Positions 1 through 6,180 of a DNA stretch of 6,180 nt are shown here, one piece after another (positions within the stretch are counted from its first letter, which is position 1; each line of letters starts with the position of its first letter). The notes beneath the pieces are model-generated. The model made no database searches. It was not told where the DNA came from and worked only from the letters and a program-made list of their open reading frames with translations. The position numbers and the translations under genes are program-made. Source of the stretch: Saprospiraceae bacterium (lineage in GTDB: Bacteria > Bacteroidota > Bacteroidia > Chitinophagales > Saprospiraceae); the NCBI GenBank assembly GCA_020630455.1, contig JAHDBK010000237.1:1-6180 (forward strand), in the 5' to 3' direction.

Positions 1-95
1 AAAGATAAAGAAAATTATTTATTATTTCATTAAAAAAAATGTAAAAACAAAATAGAGTATTTTATAAATCAAAAAACTCTCTTTAAAAAAATTGT
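1..95. other. AT-rich leader upstream of ftsI, possible tail of an upstream gene
   Basis: This stretch is strongly A/T rich and contains no start codon that leads to a convincing gene. Two + strand frames enter from the left edge and stop within it. Frame 1 ends at 31-33 after KDKENYLLFH, and frame 2 ends at 53-55. Either could be the C-terminus of the preceding dcw gene; in Bacteroidota that is usually a small FtsL-like membrane protein, but too few residues are visible to recognise it. I see no TAnnTTTG promoter motif. Positions 54-63 and 71-80 form a 10-bp inverted repeat with one mismatch and a 7-nt loop, mostly A-U pairs. On the + strand it is not followed by a T run, so it is not a convincing terminator. 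Confidence 0.45.
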
Positions 96-2216
96 ATGAA
101 CATCAGAAACGAAATATTAGTTAGAATATACGTCGTGCTTTCAGCTTTTATACTGTTTGCTATGATGATTTTCATACAAGCTTCTAGAATTGTCGTATTC
201 GAAAAAGAAAAATGGCTAGAAAAAGCAGAAGATCTTCACTTTGAAAATAGATCCGTTGAAGCCGAAAGAGGTAATATTTTAGCAGAGGATGGTAGTTTAT
301 TGGCAACATCCCTACCCTATTACGATTTGCATTTCGACCCATTAACTGTATCAGAAGACGATTTCAATAAACATGTTGACTCTCTTTCTTATTGCTTAGC
401 ATATTTTGTAGACCCTTCATACACACCAGGAGGTTATAAGGTCAAATTAGTAGAAGCAAGACAATTAGGTAATAGATATTTACTCATTAAAAAGAATGCA
501 ACACATTTAGATGTTGAAAAAATAAGAAAATTCCCTCTTTTCAATAAAGGAAGGTATAAAGGAGGACTTATAATTGACAAAAAACAAGAAAGGAAAAGAC
601 CTTTCGGTATTTTGGCTCATAGAACTATTGGTTATATCAGAGAAGGTGCTCATCCAGTTGGATTAGAAGGAAGATTTGATGAGGTTTTAAAAGGAGATGC
701 AGGAGAACGTCTAATGCGTAAAATCAGAGGTTTAAATGGGCAGACCATTTGGATTCCAGCTGATGATTATACTAAAACACTTCCAGAAAGTGGTAAAGAT
801 GTAATGACAACAATTGATATCAACCTTCAAGACATTGTTGAACAAGCCCTATTAAGAGGATTAAAAAAACACGATGCTCAATTTGGCACTGCAGTTATGA
901 TGGAAGTCAAAACTGGAGCCATTAAGGCGATTGCCAATATTGGCAAAACAGAAGAAAGTTGGTGGGAAAGATACAACTATGCAGTTGGACAATCTATTGA
1001 ACCAGGTTCAACCTTCAAATTGGCTTCAGTTATGGCTTTACTAGAGGATGGTTTAGCTGATTTGGAAGATACCATTAGCCTTGAAAATGGAACTTATGAA
1101 TTTTATGAAGAAACAATGGTCGATGCTTCAGCTCATGGATTAGAAGAATCAACATTGAGAAAAGCATTTGAAATATCTTCTAATGTTGGAATTGCAAAAC
1201 TTATCAATGAAAAATATACAGAAAGAAAAGAAAAGTATATTAAACGTTTAAAATCATTCAATTTAGACTTACCAACTGGAATTGAAATTGATGGAGAAGT
1301 TGCTCCTTATATTAAAGACCCTAACAATGAAGAAGATAATTGGAGTGGAACAACACTTCCTTGGATGTCAATTGGTTATGAGTTAACTATGACTCCTTTA
1401 CAATTATTAACTTTTTATAACGCTGTAGCTAATGATGGTAAAATGATGAAACCTTACCTCGTTAGTGAAATTCAAAAATATGGGGAAACCATCAAACAGT
1501 TTAAACCAACAGTTATTGATAAAAGTATAGCTAGTTCATCAACTATCAAAAAAGCTAAACAATTACTTGAAGGTGTAGTATTAAACGGAACAGCTAAAAA
1601 ATTACAGTCTTCCATTTATGACTTTGCAGGAAAAACAGGAACAGCCCAAGTAAATTACTCTAAGGCTAATACTCAAGGAATGAAACACCAAGCATCTTTT
1701 GCTGGATATTTCCCTGCTGACAACCCTCAATATACGGTAATAGTGGTCATCAATGCCCCTAAGCAAGGAGGGTTTTATGGCGGAGATGTTGCAGGTCCTA
1801 TTTTTAGAGAAATTGCTGACAAGACTTATACATCAAAATTACAAATTCAAACAGCAATCAATATTAAAGATAAACCTAATTGGAGAACATATAAATTACC
1901 AAATTTTGACTTAGGAGACAAGAATGAAATGACGCTTTTATTAAATGAATTGAATATTCCTTATGTCAATAATACCATCACAGATAACCAATGGGCAATC
2001 ATTAAAGCTGAAAGCGATACATTATCTGTATTAAATAGAACAATCAATGAAAATATAGTTCCTAATGTTTTAGGAATGGGACTTAAAGATGCCATTTATA
2101 TTTTGGAAAACAATGGTCTAAAAGTAACCGTCTCTGGGCTAGGAAAAGTGAGGAGTCAATCCATTCCTCCAGGACGAAAAATCAAAGGTCAAACCATACA
2201 TTTGAAATTGAGTTAG
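96..2216 (+). CDS. ftsI: Septal peptidoglycan D,D-transpeptidase FtsI (class B penicillin-binding protein) with C-terminal PASTA domain
   Basis: Cross-links the peptide stems of new glycan strands at the division septum, working in the periplasm with the FtsW glycosyltransferase. The 706-residue protein has a short cytoplasmic start, one membrane anchor (about 8-29), and a class B dimerisation (pedestal) region from about 50 to 215 with the typical AERGNILAEDG motif (56-66). The transpeptidase domain (about 240-580) has all three active-site motifs: S305-T-F-K308 with the acylating serine, S361-S-N363, and K513-T-G-T516. After a linker (about 600-650), a single PASTA domain (about 652-706, VPNVLGMGLKDA onward) closes the protein. 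The family without PASTA is near 590 residues, so the extra length is the C-terminus; this form is common in Bacteroidota. The ATG is chosen because it places the anchor at the right distance; there is no Shine-Dalgarno sequence, only A-rich sequence. The stop abuts the murE start. A PBP2 (elongation) role is unlikely given the dcw location and the PASTA domain. Confidence 0.95.
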   Translation: MNIRNEILVRIYVVLSAFILFAMMIFIQASRIVVFEKEKWLEKAEDLHFENRSVEAERGNILAEDGSLLATSLPYYDLHFDPLTVSEDDFNKHVDSLSYCLAYFVDPSYTPGGYKVKLVEARQLGNRYLLIKKNATHLDVEKIRKFPLFNKGRYKGGLIIDKKQERKRPFGILAHRTIGYIREGAHPVGLEGRFDEVLKGDAGERLMRKIRGLNGQTIWIPADDYTKTLPESGKDVMTTIDINLQDIVEQALLRGLKKHDAQFGTAVMMEVKTGAIKAIANIGKTEESWWERYNYAVGQSIEPGSTFKLASVMALLEDGLADLEDTISLENGTYEFYEETMVDASAHGLEESTLRKAFEISSNVGIAKLINEKYTERKEKYIKRLKSFNLDLPTGIEIDGEVAPYIKDPNNEEDNWSGTTLPWMSIGYELTMTPLQLLTFYNAVANDGKMMKPYLVSEIQKYGETIKQFKPTVIDKSIASSSTIKKAKQLLEGVVLNGTAKKLQSSIYDFAGKTGTAQVNYSKANTQGMKHQASFAGYFPADNPQYTVIVVINAPKQGGFYGGDVAGPIFREIADKTYTSKLQIQTAINIKDKPNWRTYKLPNFDLGDKNEMTLLLNELNIPYVNNTITDNQWAIIKAESDTLSVLNRTINENIVPNVLGMGLKDAIYILENNGLKVTVSGLGKVRSQSIPPGRKIKGQTIHLKLS
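931..946. repeat. Perfect 16-bp palindrome inside ftsI
   Basis: TTGCCAATATTGGCAA equals its own reverse complement. It lies in the coding sequence for residues 279-284 (AIANIGK region), just upstream of the active-site serine codons. Because this peptide stretch is conserved among related transpeptidases, the palindrome may simply be a result of coding. It has the form of a dimeric regulator site, but nothing else supports that. Confidence 0.4.
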
Positions 2217-3671
2217 ATGACATTATTAAATAACATATTATCTCAACTTGATGCTAAACAAGTTATTAATGAATCGAATTTTTCGATTCAAGGCTTGGCT
2301 ATTGACTCTAGATTGGTTTCAAATGATTATGTTTTCATAGCTATTCAAGGCAGTCAAGTAGATGGACATGCTTTCATTCCTAAAGCAATTGAAAATGGTG
2401 CAAAAGCTGTTGTTTGTGAGGTTTTACCAAAAGAATTAAATCCTTCTATCACTTATATCCAAGTTGACAATACAAAGGAAAAAGCTGGATTAATAACAAA
2501 TATTTTTTATAATAATCCTTCTAAAAAAATAAACCTAGTTGGAATTACAGGTACCAATGGTAAAACAACTACCGCTACTTTATTATATAATTTATTCAGT
2601 AGTTTAGGATATAAATGTGGATTAATTTCAACTATAGAAAATAAAATTGGTCAACAAAGCATTAATGCAACTCATACTACACCAGACATCATTCATTTAC
2701 AAAAATTACTGAATGAAATGGTTGAAGCACAATGCGATTATATATTCATGGAAGTAAGTTCTCATGCTGTTGACCAAAGAAGAATAGCAGGTATTCATTT
2801 TACAGGTGCCGTTTTCACCAATTTGTCTCACGACCATTTAGATTATCATAAAAATTTTCAAAATTATATTAATGCTAAAAAGAGGTTTTTTGACGATTTA
2901 GATAAATCTTCATTTGCATTAACCAATATAGATGATAGACGTGGCAATGTAATGGTGCAAAATACTAAAGCAAAAATATATACATACGCCCTTAGAAAAA
3001 CGGCTAATTTTAAATCTAAAATTTTAGAAAATACTTTGATGGGATTACAAATGTATTTAGACAATACAGAATTTCATGGAAGATTAATCGGAGAATTTAA
3101 CGCTTATAATTATACGGCTATTTATGCAGTTGCCATTTTATTGGGAATAGACAAAATGGAAGTCTTGACTCATCTAAGTAATTTATCAACAGCTGAAGGA
3201 CGATTCGATTATATTTATTCTAATAATAGCCAACGCTTAGGTATTGTTGATTATGCTCACACTCCTGATGCATTGGAAAAAGTATTGATTACAATCAATG
3301 ACTTAAAAGAAAAAAATACAGAAGTAATTACAGTTGTTGGATGTGGTGGAGATAGAGACAAAACAAAAAGACCTATAATGGCAGACAAAGCTTGTCAATT
3401 GAGTGAAAAAGTCATCCTTACTTCTGATAATCCAAGAACTGAAGACCCTCAAACCATTATTGATGAGATGGAAAAAGGGGTTAAAATAACTGATAAAGCT
3501 AAAACACTATCCATTGTAGATAGAAAACAAGCCATCAAAACTGCTTGTGCAATTGCTAAATCAGGCGATATCATCTTAGTAGCTGGTAAAGGCCACGAAA
3601 AATATCAAGAAATCAATGGAATTAAAACGCCATTTGACGATAAAGAAATATTAAAAGAATTTTTAACATAA
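2217..3671 (+). CDS. murE: UDP-N-acetylmuramoyl-L-alanyl-D-glutamate--2,6-diaminopimelate ligase MurE
   Basis: Cytoplasmic ATP-dependent Mur ligase that adds meso-diaminopimelate, the third residue, to UDP-MurNAc-L-Ala-D-Glu. The 484-residue length is normal for the family. The N-terminal UDP-binding domain (about 1-100) shows the AIDSR (28-32) and DGHAFI (49-54) motifs. The central ATPase domain begins at the P-loop GITGTNGKTTT (109-119), followed by HTTPD (153-157), SSHAVDQRR (181-189) and NLSHDHLDYH (202-211). K221 in NAKKRFF is in the place of the carbamylated lysine. The C-terminal domain carries EGRFD (327-331), YAHTPDALEK (346-355), GCGGDRDKTKRP (375-386) and DNPRTEDP (404-411). The DNPR motif is the signature of enzymes that use diaminopimelate and not lysine, so a DAP-type wall is inferred. 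The ATG follows the ftsI TAG directly, so the two are very probably cotranscribed and translationally coupled; no Shine-Dalgarno sequence is present. Confidence 0.97.
   Translation: MTLLNNILSQLDAKQVINESNFSIQGLAIDSRLVSNDYVFIAIQGSQVDGHAFIPKAIENGAKAVVCEVLPKELNPSITYIQVDNTKEKAGLITNIFYNNPSKKINLVGITGTNGKTTTATLLYNLFSSLGYKCGLISTIENKIGQQSINATHTTPDIIHLQKLLNEMVEAQCDYIFMEVSSHAVDQRRIAGIHFTGAVFTNLSHDHLDYHKNFQNYINAKKRFFDDLDKSSFALTNIDDRRGNVMVQNTKAKIYTYALRKTANFKSKILENTLMGLQMYLDNTEFHGRLIGEFNAYNYTAIYAVAILLGIDKMEVLTHLSNLSTAEGRFDYIYSNNSQRLGIVDYAHTPDALEKVLITINDLKEKNTEVITVVGCGGDRDKTKRPIMADKACQLSEKVILTSDNPRTEDPQTIIDEMEKGVKITDKAKTLSIVDRKQAIKTACAIAKSGDIILVAGKGHEKYQEINGIKTPFDDKEILKEFLT
2270..2290 (+). repeat. Perfect 9-bp hairpin within the 5' part of murE
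   Basis: The arms TGAATCGAA (2270-2278) and TTCGATTCA (2282-2290) are exact reverse complements around a TTT loop. The hairpin starts about 53 bases after the murE start and covers codons for residues 18-25 (NESNFSIQ region), a part of the UDP-binding domain that is not strongly conserved. It could form a stable mRNA hairpin or be a symmetrical protein-binding site. It is not followed by a T run, so it is not a standard intrinsic terminator. Function is unknown. Confidence 0.4.
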
Positions 3672-3684
3672 AGAATAAAATGGA

Positions 3685-3774
3685 AGCAGAGTCACATATC
3701 TCTCGACGTGTATCTTTTGTTCGTTGCTCATCAATCTTATCTAAATACGTTTGGATATTTGATTTCTGCTCCAT
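3685..3774 (-). pseudogene. Possible minus-strand gene remnant (about 30 codons) in the murE-mraY spacer
   Basis: Reading the minus strand from an ATG at 3774 gives a hydrophilic, protein-like stretch beginning MEQKSNIQTYLDKIDEQRTK and continuing DTRREICDSA. The frame then runs on into the reverse complement of the murE 3' end, with its stop at 3622-3624, where the translation becomes a hydrophobic shadow. From memory the pattern YLDKI-DEQ-xxx-D-T/S-K/R resembles the N-terminus of small DUF1801-type proteins, which go on with a conserved MWGxSIxGFGSYHYK segment that is absent here. If that likeness is right, this is the truncated start of such a gene. It could equally be chance coding potential. 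No Shine-Dalgarno sequence is seen. Confidence 0.2.
3724..3753 (+). promoter_or_regulatory. Candidate Bacteroidota-type promoter for mraY
   Basis: TTG at 3724-3726, a 19-base spacer and TACGTTTG at 3746-3753 match the -33 (TTTG/TTG) and -7 (TAnnTTTG) consensus of the Bacteroidota primary sigma factor, including an exact -7 box and a spacing within the accepted range. Transcription would begin near 3758-3762, leaving a 5' leader of about 60 bases before the mraY ATG. This is the only sizeable gap between genes in the window, so a second promoter driving mraY and murD here is plausible. It is inferred from the motif alone. Confidence 0.4.
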
Positions 3775-3799
3775 TTTTATTAAAAAATAACAAATTTTA

Positions 3800-3818
3800 T
3801 TTATAATTTAATTATAAA
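3800..3818. repeat. AT-only 9-bp inverted repeat next to the mraY start
   Basis: Positions 3800-3808 (TTTATAATT) and 3810-3818 (AATTATAAA) are exact reverse complements separated by one base, ending three bases before the mraY ATG. Every base is A or T, and the 3773-3821 stretch is nearly G/C-free, so chance is a fair explanation. It could also weakly shape the translation start region, which Bacteroidota keep A-rich and unstructured. Confidence 0.3.
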
Positions 3819-3821
3819 ACA

Positions 3822-5075
3822 ATGCTTTATTATTTATTTGATTGGTTGGAAAATAACGAATGGCCTGGAGCGGGTGTATTCCAATACATCAGTTTTAGAG
3901 CATTGGCAGCTATTATTTTATCTCTTGTAATTTCTATTTTCTTTGGAAACAAAATCATCAATTACCTTAGAAGATTACAAATAGGAGAAACCGTAAGAGA
4001 TTTAGGACTTGACGGACAAAAGCAAAAGCAAGGAACTCCTACAATGGGTGGAATTATTATTATTTCAGCCATAATTATTCCATGTTTACTATTAGCTAGA
4101 TTAGATAATATCTACATCATCATCATGCTTATAGCTACTATTTGGTTAGGCACTATTGGCTTCTTAGATGATTATATTAAAGTATTTAAAAAAGATAAAG
4201 AAGGTTTAAGCGGAAGATTTAAAATTTTAGGACAAATAGGTTTTGGTTTACTCTTGGGAATCATTATGCTAAGTAGCAAAGAAATAGTAGTACAAGTTGA
4301 TACCGATTATGCTAAAAAATACAATTTAGAAATCACAAAACATATTCCATCTATCGACAAAGAATCACTCGATACGGTCTATAATAAAGTTTATGTCAAA
4401 ACAACATTAACCAATGTTCCATTTATGAAAGGGAATCAATTCGATTATACTGATTTATATCCTTTTGATAAAAACCATTCATTAATAACGAATATATTAT
4501 TTATATTATTAATTGTATTCATTGTAACAGCTGTTTCTAACGCTGCTAATTTAACTGATGGAATAGATGGATTAGCCACAGGAACTTCGGCTATTATTGG
4601 TTCTGTACTAGGTATTTTTGCTTATTTTTCAGGTAATACCATTTTTTCAGAATATTTGAACATCTTATACATTCCTTATTCAGAGGAATTAGTGATTTTT
4701 TCTGCTTGTTTTGTTGGTGCTTGTATTGGATTTTTGTGGCACAATGCCTTTCCAGCCAAAGTATTCATGGGAGATACAGGCAGCTTAATGCTAGGAGGAA
4801 TTATAGCTGCTTTAGCTATTTTGGTAAGAAAAGAATTACTCATTCCTATTCTTTGTGGAATATTTGTAGTAGAAAATTTATCCGTAATGATTCAAGTATT
4901 TTATTTTAAATATACCAAAAGAAAATATGGAGAAGGTAGAAGAGTTTTCTTAATGTCGCCTCTTCATCACCATTATCAAAAAATGGGCATTCACGAATCT
5001 AAAATCGTTACCCGTTTTTGGATTGTAGGAATATTATTAGCCGCATTAACAATATTAACATTAAAAATTAGATAA
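3822..5075 (+). CDS. mraY: Phospho-N-acetylmuramoyl-pentapeptide-transferase MraY
   Basis: Inner-membrane enzyme that transfers phospho-MurNAc-pentapeptide from UDP to undecaprenyl phosphate, making lipid I. Ten hydrophobic segments can be placed at about 24-42, 76-94, 97-115, 135-151, 222-240, 253-270, 289-306, 321-336, 338-357 and 396-414. Signature motifs are all present: GETVRDLG (55-62), KQGTPTMGG (69-77), the Mg-binding D116-D117-Y, NLTDGIDGLA (243-252), NAFPAKVFMGDTGS (308-321) and the triple histidine H382-H384 in SPLHHHYQKMG. At 417 residues it exceeds the usual 360; the excess lies at about 152-220 between segments 4 and 5, on the periplasmic side, and is common in Bacteroidota. The ATG gives the N-terminus MLYYLFDWLE, typical of that phylum. 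It lies 150 bases after murE with its own candidate promoter and 8 bases before murD. murF, which sits between murE and mraY in enterobacteria, is absent. Confidence 0.98.
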   Translation: MLYYLFDWLENNEWPGAGVFQYISFRALAAIILSLVISIFFGNKIINYLRRLQIGETVRDLGLDGQKQKQGTPTMGGIIIISAIIIPCLLLARLDNIYIIIMLIATIWLGTIGFLDDYIKVFKKDKEGLSGRFKILGQIGFGLLLGIIMLSSKEIVVQVDTDYAKKYNLEITKHIPSIDKESLDTVYNKVYVKTTLTNVPFMKGNQFDYTDLYPFDKNHSLITNILFILLIVFIVTAVSNAANLTDGIDGLATGTSAIIGSVLGIFAYFSGNTIFSEYLNILYIPYSEELVIFSACFVGACIGFLWHNAFPAKVFMGDTGSLMLGGIIAALAILVRKELLIPILCGIFVVENLSVMIQVFYFKYTKRKYGEGRRVFLMSPLHHHYQKMGIHESKIVTRFWIVGILLAALTILTLKIR

Positions 5076-5083
5076 AATAAATA

Positions 5084-6180
5084 ATGAGTCAATTGATTAG
5101 CATATTAGGAGCAGGAGAAAGCGGTATTGGTGCTGCTTTACTAGCACGTCAAAAGGGATTTGATGTGTGGGTTTCTGACTTTGGTGCTATCCAAAATCAT
5201 TATAAAAAACAACTAATTGAAAATCATATTCCTTTTGAAGAAAACAATCATGATGAAAACAAAATCCTTTCATCTGATTTCATCATCAAAAGTCCAGGTG
5301 TTCCTGAAAAAGCAGGTATAATTAAAAAAATTAGAGATAAAAATATTCCGATATATTCTGAAATTGAATTCGCTTCCCAACATACTCAAGCTAAAATAAT
5401 AGGTATCACAGGAAGTAATGGAAAAACAACTACTACCCTCCTCACTTATCACTTGCTCAAAGAAGCAGGCTTAAATGTAGGATTAGCAGGCAATATAGGA
5501 AATAGTTTTGCTGCTTTAGTAGTAGACAATCAATACGATTACTATGTTTTAGAAATCAGTAGTTTTCAATTAGATGATATTGAAACATTTAGACCTGATA
5601 TCGCCATATTATTAAATATAACGCCTGACCATTTAGATAGATATAATTATCAATTTGAAAATTATATCCAAGCTAAATTTAATATTATTCGTAATCAAAA
5701 AGAAAATGACATTTTTATTTATAATAAAAATGATATTAATATTAATAATTATTTAAAAAATAAAGAAAATTCTTTATCTTTTAAATATGCTTTAGATAAT
5801 AATTTTAATAATAATGAATTAGGTGTACAAGGGCAAACTTTCGATATGAGTACTTGCTCTTTAAAGGGGGATCACAATTTTTTCAATGCTTCATGTGCTA
5901 TTCAAGTAGCGATGTCCCTTGGAATTAACAAAGAAAAAATTCAAGAAGCATTAAAGAGTTTTAAAAATGCTCCTCACAGACTTGAATGGATTACAAATAT
6001 CAATGGAGTAGATTACATCAACGACAGTAAAGCGACAAATGTTGATTCTACTTACTATGCTTTAAAAGCACAAACTCAATCAATTATTTGGATAGCTGGT
6101 GGAACAGACAAGGGAAATGATTATTCTGCAATAGATAAATTCGTAAAAGAAAAAGTAAAGGCATTGATTTGCTTGGGTGT
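5084..6180 (+). CDS. murD: UDP-N-acetylmuramoyl-L-alanine--D-glutamate ligase MurD (partial, 3' end outside the window)
   Basis: Cytoplasmic Mur ligase adding D-glutamate to UDP-MurNAc-L-Ala, the step before MurE. The window holds 365 complete codons plus two bases, all open; the full protein should be near 440-455 residues, so about the last 80 are missing because of the window edge. The N-terminal UDP-binding domain has ILGAGESGIGAA (7-18) and KSPGVP (69-74). The ATPase domain has the P-loop GITGSNGKTTT (107-117), EISSFQLD (157-164), NITPDHLDRY (178-187), K198 in the place of the carbamylated lysine, and HNFFNA (264-269). The C-terminal domain starts with PHRLE (297-301), NDSKATN (313-319) and AGGTDKG (338-344). 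GITGSNGKTTT with EISSFQLD separates it from MurE, MurF and MurC. Residues about 208-246 are rich in Asn and coded almost wholly by A/T. The start lies 8 bases after mraY behind A-rich sequence with no Shine-Dalgarno motif, consistent with cotranscription. Confidence 0.97.
   Translation, partial: MSQLISILGAGESGIGAALLARQKGFDVWVSDFGAIQNHYKKQLIENHIPFEENNHDENKILSSDFIIKSPGVPEKAGIIKKIRDKNIPIYSEIEFASQHTQAKIIGITGSNGKTTTTLLTYHLLKEAGLNVGLAGNIGNSFAALVVDNQYDYYVLEISSFQLDDIETFRPDIAILLNITPDHLDRYNYQFENYIQAKFNIIRNQKENDIFIYNKNDININNYLKNKENSLSFKYALDNNFNNNELGVQGQTFDMSTCSLKGDHNFFNASCAIQVAMSLGINKEKIQEALKSFKNAPHRLEWITNINGVDYINDSKATNVDSTYYALKAQTQSIIWIAGGTDKGNDYSAIDKFVKEKVKALICLG

Larger units (their letters stand above)
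3675..3780. repeat. Imperfect 16-nt inverted repeat bracketing the murE-mraY spacer
   Basis: The left arm ATAAAATGGAAGCAGA (3675-3690) pairs with the right arm TCTGCTCCATTTTTAT (3765-3780); the arms differ only by single-base offsets in an A run and an A/G run. They enclose 74 bases. By my count the segment 3681-3772 is about 38% G+C, clearly higher than the flanking spacer bases. The arrangement fits a miniature inverted-repeat element of about 106 bp, or a long-loop RNA hairpin in the murE-mraY transcript. No clear target-site duplication is visible beyond short A/T matches, so mobility is unproven. Confidence 0.4.

Noticed and set aside
54..80. Hairpin upstream of ftsI considered as an intrinsic terminator.
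   Set aside because: The stem is mostly A-U with a mismatch and has no + strand T run after it. It also sits in an operon where read-through into ftsI is expected.
3015..3028. 14-bp palindrome TCTAAAATTTTAGA in murE.
   Set aside because: Almost entirely A/T in an AT-rich gene; expected by chance.
2864..3064. A 66-codon minus-strand frame inside murE.
   Set aside because: It lies wholly within the conserved murE coding sequence and looks like an antisense shadow, with no promoter or family.
3680..3790. A 36-codon + strand reading frame in the murE-mraY spacer (MEAESHISRR onward), starting 8 bases after the murE stop.
   Set aside because: Its product is rich in Ser, Cys, Phe and Arg, as expected for a shadow of the minus-strand frame. 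It has no ribosome-binding signal and no recognisable family.
3775..3821. A minus-strand promoter-like pair (TTG and TAAAATTTG on the reverse strand) upstream of the minus-strand remnant.
   Set aside because: The -7 box misses the consensus by one base or by spacing, and such motifs arise easily in A/T-only sequence.
4706..4909. A 67-codon + strand frame inside mraY.
   Set aside because: It overlaps the conserved NAFPAKVFMGDTGS region of mraY in another frame and has no independent support.
5270..5452. A 60-codon minus-strand frame inside murD.
   Set aside because: It overlaps the murD P-loop region, and its product is Ser/Phe/Cys-rich as in antisense shadows.
1..6180. CRISPR arrays, tRNA or rRNA genes, insertion sequences, toxin-antitoxin or defence genes.
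   Set aside because: No repeat-spacer pattern, RNA gene or transposase-like reading frame was seen; coding regions are accounted for by cell wall genes.

Overview
The window is a segment of the division and cell wall (dcw) cluster of an AT-rich member of the Bacteroidota. It carries ftsI, murE, mraY and the first 365 codons of murD, all on the + strand. The assignment to Bacteroidota rests on four observations: the division transpeptidase carries a single C-terminal PASTA domain; MraY has the long insertion and the N-terminus typical of this phylum; murF is missing between murE and mraY; and starts are preceded by A-rich sequence, not Shine-Dalgarno motifs. I cannot name a genus.

Layout: positions 1-95 are an AT-rich leader that may hold the last codons of an upstream gene (ftsL would be expected there, but cannot be recognised). 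ftsI (96-2216) is followed by murE (2217-3671) with no gap at all (TAG then ATG). A 150-base spacer (3672-3821) then breaks the otherwise tight packing. It contains a 16-nt imperfect inverted repeat with a 74-nt loop, a good match to the Bacteroidota promoter consensus (TTG-N19-TACGTTTG), and a short minus-strand reading frame that looks like a gene remnant. mraY (3822-5075) is followed after 8 bases by murD (5084 to beyond the window end).

Function: MurD and MurE add D-Glu and meso-diaminopimelate to UDP-MurNAc-L-Ala in the cytoplasm. MraY transfers the finished phospho-MurNAc-pentapeptide onto undecaprenyl phosphate in the inner membrane. FtsI cross-links the polymerised glycan strands at the septum. 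All catalytic motifs I checked are intact, so the genes look functional and ordinary.

I see no undescribed system here. The points most worth a second look are the murE-mraY spacer, a perfect 9-bp hairpin near the 5' end of murE, a 16-bp perfect palindrome in ftsI and an Asn-rich, almost GC-free patch in murD.
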